Below, piece by piece: positions 15,050-23,083 of a DNA stretch of 64,000 bases (its first letter is position 1; every line of letters begins with the position of its first letter). A program made the position numbers and the translations under genes. The notes under the pieces were generated by a model. The model worked only from the letters and a program-made list of their open reading frames with translations, made no database searches and was not told the origin of the DNA. Origin of the DNA: DASXKD01 sp963734725 (GTDB lineage Bacteria > Actinomycetota > Actinomycetes > Streptosporangiales > Streptosporangiaceae); the NCBI GenBank assembly GCA_963734725.1, contig CAVTIX010000020.1, forward strand, positions 62,001 through 126,000, given 5' to 3'.

Positions 15050-17986
15050 ATGCGGTCCTGGCCCGAGACGAACCTGACCACCCGGACCGGCGGCAATGGC
15101 GGGGGGCCGGATGAGACGGCCCCAGCGCCGGGGATTACGGCTGCCGCCGATCCGGGCCAGAACGGCAGCAGCCACGGCACGGGGGGAAGCGGCGCCGGCA
15201 ACCAGAGCCGGCCCACCGGGCGGCGGTCACGCCGCGCCCTGAAGAACTGGCGGGTTCGCTCGCGCCTGCTGCTCCTCATCGCCATTCCCACGGTGACCGC
15301 CCTCGCGCTGGGGGGCGTCCGGGTCACCTCCGCGATCCAGAGCGCGCTTGCGTTCCAGCGGGCCGAGCAGCGCGCCGTTCTCGCATCCGATATCACCCAG
15401 GTGGCGCAGCGGCTCGAGACCGAGCGCGACCAGACCATTTACTACATCGCGCTGGGCAGCCAGGGGCGGGCCGCGGACCTGTCGACGCCCGGGGCGTTCG
15501 CGGGCATGTCCCCGGCGGCTAAGAAGGCAGCACGCGGCGCCGCTGCCGCGCAGTACCAGATAATCCAGGCGTTCTACCAGCAGACCGACCAGTCGGCCAC
15601 CCAGCTCCGGGCGCGGCTCGCGCAGTTCAATGGCGCCTACACCGGCGTGGCCCAGCAGGAGGTGTCTTCTGCGGTCTCCGGGCTGAACACGCTGCATTAC
15701 CTGCGCTACGGATCGACCAGGACCCAGCTGTCTCCGCTGGTGGTGGTCCAGAAGTACGCGGACCTGATCGACAACCTCCTGGTGATCGACGACCAGGCCG
15801 CGCAGGGCACGGGTGACCCGGTCCTGTCCCAGACCGTCCAGGCGCTGGGCCTGGTTTCCCGGATGAAGGAAGAGGCGTCGCAGCAGCGCGCGATCTTGTC
15901 GGCGGCCCTGCTGGCGGGCAGCCTGAGCCAGGCGCAGGCATCCGCGCTGCGGACCGCCCAGGCCAACCAGCAAAGCAGCCAGCAGGCGTTCAACCTGTCC
16001 GCGACCCCCGCTCAGCGGGAGCAGTTCAACAACACGGTCTCCGGGTCCTTCGTCTACCTGGCCGCCTCCCAGGAGCAGCAGGCGGAGGCGCTCCAGATCC
16101 GCTCCCATTCGCTGGCCAGTGACAACGTCAGCGCATCCGGCTTCTACGACGCCATGTCCAGCGGCATCGACCAGATGGGCTCGGTGGAGCAGTCCCTGGT
16201 GAATGACATCGTCACCCGGGCCAATGCCCTGCGTGCCTCCGCGGTCACCTATGCGGTGCTCGTCGGGCTGGCGGTCTTCCTCCTGTTCACCCTCGCGCTC
16301 ATCTGCACGGTGATCGTCGGCCGGTCGATGGTGCGGCCGTTGCGCCGGCTGCGCGCCGGCGCCCTCGAGGTGGCGGGGGTACGGCTGCCGGAGACGGTGC
16401 GGCAGATCGACGAGGGCGACGGCACGGCGGTACCGCTGGACGTCGAGCCGATTGATGTGGATTCGACGGATGAGATTGGTGAGGTGGCGCGGGCGTTTGA
16501 TCAGGTGCACCGGGAGGCGGTGCGGCTGGCGGCGAACGAGGCGGCGTTGCGCGGGAATGTGAACGCGATGTTTGTGAACCTGTCGCGGCGGTCGCAGTCG
16601 CTGGTGGAGCGGCAGATCCGGTTGATTGATGATCTGGAGCAGGGGGAGCAGGACTCCGAGCGGCTGGGGAACTTGTTCCAGATGGATCATCTGGCGACGC
16701 GGATGCGGCGTAATAGTGAGAACTTGCTGGTGCTGGCGGGGCATGAGGTGTCGCGGCGGTGGACTGGCCCGGTGGGGCTGGTGGATGTGCTGCGGGCGGC
16801 GGTGTCGGAGATTGAGCAGTATGAGCGGGTGAGTTTGACCGTGCAGCCGGGGATCGCGGTGCGCGGGCAGGCGGTTAATGATGTGGTGCATTTGCTGGCG
16901 GAGCTGGCGGAGAATGCCACGTCGTTTTCGGCGGCGCAGACGCCGGTGGCGGTGTCGGGGCACTTGTTGAACAGTGGCGGGGTGTTGCTGGATATCACTG
17001 ATCAGGGTGTGGGGATGGGCGCTGAGGAGATGGCGCATGCGAACTGGCGGCTGGATAATCCGCCGGTGGTGGATGTGGCGGTGTCCCGGCGGATGGGGTT
17101 GTTTGTGGTGGCCCGGCTGGCGGCCCGGCATGGCATCCGGGTCCGGCTGCGCCCGGCCTCGATGGGCGGCCTGACCGCCCTGGTCTGGCTCCCCGACGAA
17201 GTCATCAGCTACGAGACGGCCGCCGTCCCCCCGGGGCTGCGCCGATTCGAAACCGCCAGCACGGCTGCGGCCGGCTCAGTAGCCGACCCCGCCGTGCCTT
17301 CCCCCAGCTCCGGCTTGGCGGCCCCCGCGGCGCCGGAGAACGGGCACCTGCCCGTGCTCGGCGCGCCACCAGGCGCGTCGGCCACGGCCGAGGCCGACCA
17401 GGAACTCACGCCCAGGTTCGGCGACGCCACGCTGCCATCGCTAGCCAGCGCCCTGTCGCCGGACGTGGTCATGCCGCTTGTGCCGGGCGCGGCCGAGGAG
17501 AGCCGGCTGCCGATCTTCGAGTCCGTGGAATCCGACTGGTTCCGGCGCAGCAGGCATGGCGTGGACCGGCCAGCGACCGGCGCGCCCGCGGAATCTGCCG
17601 CAGCGCCCGCGGAAACCGCCGCAGCGCCCGCGGAAGCCTGGTCCTCGCCCGCCGATGAGGGCTGGCGCGCGGCCGAGGTGGCACAAGCGCCGGTATCCGG
17701 CGGCACGACCGCGGCCGGGCTCCCGGTTCGGGTGCCGAAGGCGAACCTGGTGCCGGGCACCGTGAGCAGCACGGCCACCGCACCCTCGCCGCCCGCGCCG
17801 GCCCGGTCAGCGGCGCGGGCACAAGAGCGCCTGGCCAGCTTCCAGCGGGGCATCCGGAGTGCGCGCGAGGCGGCACAGGGCACCAACGTCGCCGGGAGCG
17901 ACGGGGAATCAGGCGAGGAAGACGGCGACGTAACCCGCGAAGCGGACTTATCCCAGCCGCCGGAGTTACGTCTACTGGCTGCTTAA
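15050..17986 (+). CDS. NIT-HAMP sensor histidine kinase-like ATPase (conservon CvnA-like)
   Basis: A 978-residue membrane protein. After a disordered Gly/Pro N-terminus comes TM1 (SRLLLLIAIPTVTALALGGV), an extracytoplasmic all-helical NIT (nitrate/nitrite sensing) domain at about 90-390, TM2 (VLVGLAVFLLFTLALICTVI), HAMP, and a kinase core with LGNLFQMDHLATRMRRNSEN, N-box HLLAELAENATSFS and G1 box DITDQGVGMG. The last about 250 residues are Ala/Pro-rich and likely disordered. It resembles the CvnA type, but no roadblock, DUF742 or GTPase genes follow. ATG 15050 was chosen for AAGGA 10 nt upstream; GTG 15032 is an alternative. Codon use changes sharply between about 16450 and 17110. Confidence 0.85.
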   Translation: MRSWPETNLTTRTGGNGGGPDETAPAPGITAAADPGQNGSSHGTGGSGAGNQSRPTGRRSRRALKNWRVRSRLLLLIAIPTVTALALGGVRVTSAIQSALAFQRAEQRAVLASDITQVAQRLETERDQTIYYIALGSQGRAADLSTPGAFAGMSPAAKKAARGAAAAQYQIIQAFYQQTDQSATQLRARLAQFNGAYTGVAQQEVSSAVSGLNTLHYLRYGSTRTQLSPLVVVQKYADLIDNLLVIDDQAAQGTGDPVLSQTVQALGLVSRMKEEASQQRAILSAALLAGSLSQAQASALRTAQANQQSSQQAFNLSATPAQREQFNNTVSGSFVYLAASQEQQAEALQIRSHSLASDNVSASGFYDAMSSGIDQMGSVEQSLVNDIVTRANALRASAVTYAVLVGLAVFLLFTLALICTVIVGRSMVRPLRRLRAGALEVAGVRLPETVRQIDEGDGTAVPLDVEPIDVDSTDEIGEVARAFDQVHREAVRLAANEAALRGNVNAMFVNLSRRSQSLVERQIRLIDDLEQGEQDSERLGNLFQMDHLATRMRRNSENLLVLAGHEVSRRWTGPVGLVDVLRAAVSEIEQYERVSLTVQPGIAVRGQAVNDVVHLLAELAENATSFSAAQTPVAVSGHLLNSGGVLLDITDQGVGMGAEEMAHANWRLDNPPVVDVAVSRRMGLFVVARLAARHGIRVRLRPASMGGLTALVWLPDEVISYETAAVPPGLRRFETASTAAAGSVADPAVPSPSSGLAAPAAPENGHLPVLGAPPGASATAEADQELTPRFGDATLPSLASALSPDVVMPLVPGAAEESRLPIFESVESDWFRRSRHGVDRPATGAPAESAAAPAETAAAPAEAWSSPADEGWRAAEVAQAPVSGGTTAAGLPVRVPKANLVPGTVSSTATAPSPPAPARSAARAQERLASFQRGIRSAREAAQGTNVAGSDGESGEEDGDVTREADLSQPPELRLLAA

Positions 17987-18023
17987 GGCGTGAGCGACCT
18001 TCAGCGTCCCCGTCTTCTGGGCT

Positions 18024-18887
18024 TTATGCCTTCCGCCTGGCGACCACGATGCTGGCGAAGGCGCACAGGATGCCGATACTGAAGATCACGGTCCCGAAGA
18101 CGAAGACCTGCGGCGGAATGCCGACCCTGGTGGCGCCGTAGACCCAGACCGGGAACGGCACTGCGTTGCCGCTGACAAAGTTCGAGGTCACGAAGTCGTC
18201 GATGGACAGGGCGAAAGCCATCAGCGCGCCGGCCAGGATGCCCGGCATGATGATCGGCAGCGTGATCTTCTGGAACGTGGTCCAGGGATTCGCGCCGAGG
18301 TCCGCGGCGGCCTCCTCCAGCGACCTGTCGAACCCGGCCAGCCGGGCCCGCACCGTGATCGCGACGTAGGCGATGCTGAACCCGACGTGCGCCAGCAGCA
18401 ATGTCGTGAACCCGCGGGCCAGGTTGATGGTGACGAACAGCCCGAGCAGGGAGGCGCCCAGGACGATCTCCGGCGCGGCGATGTTAAGGAACATGACCTG
18501 CTCGACAAGAACCTTGCCGTGGAACCTTGGCGGCCGGTAGCGCACCAGCGCCAGCGCGAGCAGGGTGCCCACGATCGTGGCCAGCACCGTGCTGGCGATG
18601 GCCAGCCGGACCGACAGCCAGAACGCCGAGGTCAGCCCGGGGACATTGCTCCATTGCTGGTACCACTGCGTGGTGAACCCGTTCCAGGTGAAGCTGACCT
18701 GCGGCAGGCCGGTGGTGACCTTGTTGAAGCTGTAAATGACCATCACCAGGATCGGCAGGACCAGGTACGCGATGACCAGCCACGAGTAAACCGGGAGCAC
18801 GAACCTGGTCCACCGCCGCCGGGGGCGGGAGGCACGGTGCCGCGGCGCGGCCTCGCGCTCGGGCGCCGCGGTGACGACCGCGCTCAC
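18024..18887 (-). CDS. potC: polyamine-type ABC transporter permease (PotC)
   Basis: A 287-residue permease with six membrane segments. The binding-protein-dependent permease EAA loop reads SLEEAAADLGANPWTTFQKI, where the ATPase docks. Strand order and sequence (LVLPILVMVIYSFNK; FALSIDDFVTSNFVSG) match PotC/YdcV proteins of spermidine/putrescine importers. GTG 18887 overlaps the stop of potB, so the two permeases are translationally coupled. Last gene of the four-gene operon; it converges with the NIT kinase gene, 37 bp apart. Confidence 0.88.
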   Translation of the reverse strand: MSAVVTAAPEREAAPRHRASRPRRRWTRFVLPVYSWLVIAYLVLPILVMVIYSFNKVTTGLPQVSFTWNGFTTQWYQQWSNVPGLTSAFWLSVRLAIASTVLATIVGTLLALALVRYRPPRFHGKVLVEQVMFLNIAAPEIVLGASLLGLFVTINLARGFTTLLLAHVGFSIAYVAITVRARLAGFDRSLEEAAADLGANPWTTFQKITLPIIMPGILAGALMAFALSIDDFVTSNFVSGNAVPFPVWVYGATRVGIPPQVFVFGTVIFSIGILCAFASIVVARRKA

Positions 18888-19795
18888 AGGTACTCCTCGA
18901 TCGTGCGCGAGCCAAGCAGCCGCGCGTAGGCGAATATCCCGACCAGCGCGATCGCGAGCAGCATCGCCGACAGGGCGGACCCGCCGGCATAGTCGAGGTT
19001 GATCAGGAACGCGTTCTGGATGATGGTCCCGATCATGGTGTTGTTCGTGCCGCCGAGGATCTGCTGGTTGATGTAATCGCCGAGAATCGGGATGAACGTC
19101 AGCAGGAACGCCGCGAACAGGCCGGGGATGGTGAGCGGGAGGATGACGCGCAGGAACGCCTCCCGCTTGCTCGCGTACAGGTCGTAGGCGGCATCAAGCA
19201 CGGTCTTGTCGATGCGCTCGATCGCCACGTACAGCGGCAGCGCGGTGAACGGCAGGTAGTTGTACGCGAGCCCGGCCACAACCGCGTAGCCGGTGGCGAG
19301 GATATGGAAGTTCTGCGGGAGCAGGTGGGCATTCTTCAGCGTGCCCAGGACGATGCCGTTGTCGGACAGGATGAACTGCCACACGATGGTGCGGATCACG
19401 AACGAGACGAAGAACGGCAGCAGCAGCATCAGCAGGAAGAAGTTCTTCTTGTTGCCGCCGTAGAACGCGATCCAGTAGGCGATCGGAAACGACACGATCA
19501 GGTCGATGACCGTCGCCGCGGTGGCGAAGTAGATGCTGGTCAGCAACTGACTGTGGTACAGGCTGAGTTGCTGGCCGAACTCGCCCCAGTGCCAGGTCAT
19601 CACGCAGGCGCCGGTGCCGAAGTTGCACGTTTGCAGCGACAGCGACAGCATCACGAACAGCGGCACCAAGAACAGCGCCAGCAGCCACAGCCCGGCGGGC
19701 AGGCTGAGGAGGTACGGCGCGAGCGCCTTCCCCGGCCTGACCCGCCTGCGCCGCGTTACGAGCCCTGGGTGATCGGCAAGAACAGGTTGTTCCAC
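18884..19795 (-). CDS. potB: polyamine-type ABC transporter permease (PotB)
   Basis: About 303 residues with six membrane segments: LLSLPAGLWLLALFLVPLFV near the start, and an EAA loop AAYDLYASKREAFLRVILPL. PTGDY-like PILGDYINQQILGG is typical for PotB. The start is uncertain. GTG 19795 (VEQPVLADHPGLVTRRRRVR) overlaps the 3' end of the binding-protein gene by 40 nt; no other ATG or GTG precedes the first membrane segment, and the conserved part begins around TRRRRVRPGK. The gene pairs with potC to form the membrane channel. Confidence 0.83.
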   Translation of the reverse strand: MEQPVLADHPGLVTRRRRVRPGKALAPYLLSLPAGLWLLALFLVPLFVMLSLSLQTCNFGTGACVMTWHWGEFGQQLSLYHSQLLTSIYFATAATVIDLIVSFPIAYWIAFYGGNKKNFFLLMLLLPFFVSFVIRTIVWQFILSDNGIVLGTLKNAHLLPQNFHILATGYAVVAGLAYNYLPFTALPLYVAIERIDKTVLDAAYDLYASKREAFLRVILPLTIPGLFAAFLLTFIPILGDYINQQILGGTNNTMIGTIIQNAFLINLDYAGGSALSAMLLAIALVGIFAYARLLGSRTIEEYL

Positions 19796-21090
19796 GCGGT
19801 CAGTTCTTCCTGGGACTTGTACTGGTAGTAGGGGCGGGAATTGCGGATGTACGCCGGGGTGGGGAACACCGTTGGCGCGTTGGCCGTATAGGAGGTGGGC
19901 AGGCCGATGGACGGGTGCATCGCCTTCAGTGCTTGCTCGGCCCACCCGGTGGGGTGCAGCAGGACGTCCTTGGCGGCGGGAACCGGGCAGATGTAGTCGT
20001 TGTAGTACTCCACGACGGCCTGCACGTCCGGGTTGTAGTAGTAGTCCATCAGCGTCATGGCATCCTTGGGGTTCTGGGAGTACATGGGGATGCACATGTT
20101 GTCTGTCCAGAACATGCCGCCCTCGTTCGCGATCAGCAGGTGGAGGTCCTTGTACTTGCTGTTCAGGTCGGCCTGGAAGATGTCACCTGACCACGCCATG
20201 GAAACCAACGTGTCGCCGTTTTTCAGGGCGTTGATGTAGTCCTGGTCGTAGTAGGCGCGGACGATCCCGTCGCTCTTCTGCTGCTGTAGTTTCTTGGCCG
20301 CCTTCGCCCAGTCGGACTCGGTGGAGGTGGCCGGCTCCACCCCGATCGCGAGCAGCCCGAGGCTGCCGAGCTCCTGGGGGTCTGACATCATGCCGACCTT
20401 GCCGGCGTACTTCTTGTCGAACAGAATGCCGACGCTATTGCCCGGGTTCTTGATCATCGAGCTGTTGTAGCCGATCGCGGTCCACCCCGACTGCCAGGCC
20501 ATCGTGTACTTGTTGCCCCGGTCCCAGGATGGGTTCTTCACCAGCGGGCCGGCGTACTTGTGGAAGTTGGTCATCGCGCTCTGGTCGAGCGGGGTCAGCC
20601 AGCCGTAGTTGATCAGGTAACCCAGCGGCGGGCTGTTGTTGGTCATCACGATGATGTCGTAGCCGGTGGACTGCTTGGCTTGCAGCGACGGCCGGATCTT
20701 GGCGTAGAACGGAAGGTTGTTGTTGATCGGCTCGCTGTAGTTCACCTGGATGCCGGTGGTCTGGGTGAAGTGCTCCAGCGTCGGGTGCTTGCCGCCCAGC
20801 ACGTCGATGTAGTACGGCCAGTTCCCGAAGTTGACCGTGTGATGGAGCTTTTGCTTGGCCCACCATTCGGCCGAGCCGGGGCCGCCTGCCTGGGTGTTGT
20901 GGTTAGCGACCGTCGCGCCCTTCACGCCGCACGCGGCAAGGAACGCCCCGACGCCAAGCGCGCCGGCGCCGGCGCCCGCGGACCTCAACACGTTGCGGCG
21001 TGATAGCCGCCGTTGCGTCAGGCCGCGCCACATCGCCGGGTCGATATAGTCGCCCGCGTGCTCTGGCTGCGGGCTGTGCTGATCGTTCAT
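19756..21090 (-). CDS. potD: spermidine/putrescine-type substrate-binding lipoprotein (PotD)
   Basis: A 444-residue secreted binding protein. The N-terminus carries twin arginines (RRLSRRNVLRSAG) and a lipobox-like AFLAACG, so it is probably exported by the Tat system and lipid-anchored. The mature part has LHHTVNFGNWPYYIDV and NYSEPINNNLPFYAKI, the usual PotD pattern. ATG has GGGAGGG 6 nt upstream. The ligand may be a polyamine; related proteins also bind other small cations, so substrate is not certain. The stop lies inside the N-terminal codons of potB. Confidence 0.88.
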   Translation of the reverse strand: MNDQHSPQPEHAGDYIDPAMWRGLTQRRLSRRNVLRSAGAGAGALGVGAFLAACGVKGATVANHNTQAGGPGSAEWWAKQKLHHTVNFGNWPYYIDVLGGKHPTLEHFTQTTGIQVNYSEPINNNLPFYAKIRPSLQAKQSTGYDIIVMTNNSPPLGYLINYGWLTPLDQSAMTNFHKYAGPLVKNPSWDRGNKYTMAWQSGWTAIGYNSSMIKNPGNSVGILFDKKYAGKVGMMSDPQELGSLGLLAIGVEPATSTESDWAKAAKKLQQQKSDGIVRAYYDQDYINALKNGDTLVSMAWSGDIFQADLNSKYKDLHLLIANEGGMFWTDNMCIPMYSQNPKDAMTLMDYYYNPDVQAVVEYYNDYICPVPAAKDVLLHPTGWAEQALKAMHPSIGLPTSYTANAPTVFPTPAYIRNSRPYYQYKSQEELTAWNNLFLPITQGS

Positions 21091-21145
21091 TGTTCCCTCC
21101 CAGGCGACTGCTCAGGTCCGCAAGTGGGTCCTGCGCAGTTAGCGC

Positions 21146-22369
21146 CTAGCCAATCGGATACGAATGCTGTGGCTGCCAAGACAGCCAGACGTGGTCTCCG
21201 CGGTCGGCCGCCTCCCCGGCGGCGGCAGAGTTCTGCTGGAAGACTACGATGTCGGCACCGGTGGTGGTGCTCACTGAGAAGTTGGTGGATGTGCCGAGGT
21301 ACACGACCTCGGTGACCTCGCCGCGCAGCACGCAGCCGCGGTCAGCGGGCCGGGTAGTGGAAAGCTGGATCTTCTCCGGGCGGACCGTAAGCTCCAGCGG
21401 CGAACCAGGCGCCGGGCCCGGGTCGTGGACCGGAACGATGATCCGCTCCTCCGGGCTGACCTCGATGATGGCCTGGCCGGACTCAACGCGCGACACCGTC
21501 CCGCCGAACAGGTTGGACGTGCCGATGAAACCCGCCACGAAGCGCGTCTTGGGATGCTCATAAATCTCACGCGGCGTGCCGAGATGCTCGATGGCGCCGT
21601 CGTTCATAACCGCGATCCGGTCCGACATCGTGAGCGCTTCGCCTTGGTCGTGCGTCACGTACACGAAGGTTATCCCGACCTCGCGCTGGATTCGCTTCAG
21701 CTCCACCTGCATCGCCTGGCGGAGCTTGAGGTCCAGCGCGCCCAGCGGTTCGTCGAGCAGCAGCGCCCTGGGCCTGTTGACCAGGGCCCGGGCCAGCGCG
21801 ACCCGTTGCTGCTGGCCGCCGGACAGCTCCCGGGGGCGGCGCTCGCCGCGCCCGCCGAGGTCCACGATCTCCAGCATCTCGCCGACCCGGCGGGTGATCT
21901 CCTCCTTGGCGGCCTTCTTCCGCCGCAGGCCGAACGCCACGTTCTCGAACACCGTCATGTGCGGGAACAGGGCGTACGACTGGAACACCATGTTGACGTC
22001 GCGCTTGTTTGGCGGGATACCGGTGACATCCGCGCCGTGCAGCCGGATCCCGCCCTGCGTCGGCTCTTCAAATCCGGCGATCATCCGCATCGTGGTGGTC
22101 TTGCCGCACCCGGACGGGCCGAGCAGGGAGAAGAACTCGCCCTCGCGGATCACCAGGTCAACCCCGCGGACCGCGACGACGACTTCCCCGCGGGCCTGGA
22201 ATTCCTTGACGACGCCCACAAGCTCGATCGCGGGCACGTCGGCGCCGCGCCCTGCGGGTTTCTGGGCGCGGGACAGCGTCGGGGCCTGGCCAGTCGCGAA
22301 GGTGGCCGGCGCCGCCAGATCGGGGGCCGGCTCGGTTCCCGCCGCGGCGGGCATATTGCTCTCAGTCAT
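21146..22369 (-). CDS. potA: polyamine-type ABC transporter ATP-binding protein (PotA)
   Basis: A 407-residue ATPase. Residues 1-45 are an Ala/Pro-rich leader. Walker A FFSLLGPSGCGKTTTMRMIA, signature RELSGGQQQRVALARALVN, Walker B RALLLDEPLGALDLK and switch VYVTHDQGEALTMSDRI are complete. The C-terminal TOBE region (LELTVRPEKIQL; VVYLGTSTNFSV) is the regulatory domain of the MalK/PotA group. It is the first gene of the operon potA-potD-potB-potC, with 55 bp to potD. It drives uptake. Confidence 0.9.
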   Translation of the reverse strand: MTESNMPAAAGTEPAPDLAAPATFATGQAPTLSRAQKPAGRGADVPAIELVGVVKEFQARGEVVVAVRGVDLVIREGEFFSLLGPSGCGKTTTMRMIAGFEEPTQGGIRLHGADVTGIPPNKRDVNMVFQSYALFPHMTVFENVAFGLRRKKAAKEEITRRVGEMLEIVDLGGRGERRPRELSGGQQQRVALARALVNRPRALLLDEPLGALDLKLRQAMQVELKRIQREVGITFVYVTHDQGEALTMSDRIAVMNDGAIEHLGTPREIYEHPKTRFVAGFIGTSNLFGGTVSRVESGQAIIEVSPEERIIVPVHDPGPAPGSPLELTVRPEKIQLSTTRPADRGCVLRGEVTEVVYLGTSTNFSVSTTTGADIVVFQQNSAAAGEAADRGDHVWLSWQPQHSYPIG

Positions 22370-22774
22370 GAGCAGCGGCGCGTCTCTCTTCTCGCGTCAG
22401 GCAGTCCGGGCCAGGACACCAGACCATGCCCCAAGCCTCCGATCCTGACAGACACATCGAACGAAATCTTCCGAATCAGTAAGTATGCCACCCATGGAAC
22501 AACTAAATCAGTCAGCGTCCGCCACGGTTTCGTGTCCTGCCGTCGGCCGGGCCGCCGGCGCCGGGCCAGCCGAACTACCCAACGGAGATCCTAGCCGCAG
22601 TATGTCTGCATCAGAACGCCGGCGCGCCCCACACGAGCCACTCTGAGCCGTGATCGAACCATCCGGCGCAGGAGTCCGGTGCGGTAGGTCGTAAGTCCTT
22701 CTGGACTGGGTCTTTGAGCCCGTGGCGGCAGCGGGGCGGGGGGCAGATCCTGGTGCCTGAAGGGGATGGTTGCC
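22370..22774. other. 405-bp intergenic region between divergent potA and 2TM genes, with two small dyads
   Basis: No gene is seen. The stretch 22440-22510 is unusually AT-rich for this DNA (ACGAAATCTTCCGAATCAGT) and is a plausible promoter for potA. Two adjacent short dyads lie closer to the 2TM gene: AGTCC-TTCT-GGACT at 22694-22707 and GGGTCTTTGAGCCC at 22708-22721. The second loosely resembles a DosR/DevR-type box, but mismatches make this weak. Confidence 0.4.
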
Positions 22775-23056
22775 ATGGCAAACGACACTCGTGAGCAGGC
22801 GCCGCGGGACAGGGCAGTGCAGCGACTCAAGAAGCGGCGCGACTTTCACGCTCACCTTCTCGTATACGTGCTGGTCAACGGGTTCGTGGTGCTGATCTGG
22901 GCGCTCACCGGCTCTGCTGGGTTCTTCTGGCCCGTGTTCCCCATCGCCGCGTGGGGCATCGGCCTGGTGATGAACGCCTGGGACGTCTATTGGCGGCGGG
23001 AGATCACCGAGCAAGACATCCAGCACGAGATGGAGCGGGCGGATGGGCGCGGCTGA
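22775..23056 (+). CDS. small 2TM domain protein
   Basis: A 93-residue protein: charged N-terminus (RDRAVQRLKKRRDFHAHLLV), two membrane segments (VYVLVNGFVVLIWALTG and FWPVFPIAAWGIGLVMN), and a short charged tail (EITEQDIQHEMERA). This is the 2TM-domain family, often attached to or near histidine kinases, with no known biochemical role. ATG 22775 is preferred over 22766 because GAAGGGG sits directly against 22766 but 9 nt before 22775. Confidence 0.75.
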   Translation: MANDTREQAPRDRAVQRLKKRRDFHAHLLVYVLVNGFVVLIWALTGSAGFFWPVFPIAAWGIGLVMNAWDVYWRREITEQDIQHEMERADGRG

Positions 23057-23083
23057 CCGGCAGTGATCGGTCTGTGCACAGGG

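Noticed and set aside
15227..17131. A 634-residue open frame antisense to the NIT kinase
   Set aside because: It is rich in His/Arg/Gln and lacks domain motifs, as expected for the reverse of a C/G-biased gene. The plus strand has clear kinase and NIT motifs.
19796..20095. Extension of PotB upstream of GTG 19795
   Set aside because: That part is out-of-frame sequence of the potD gene, with no membrane or conserved residues.
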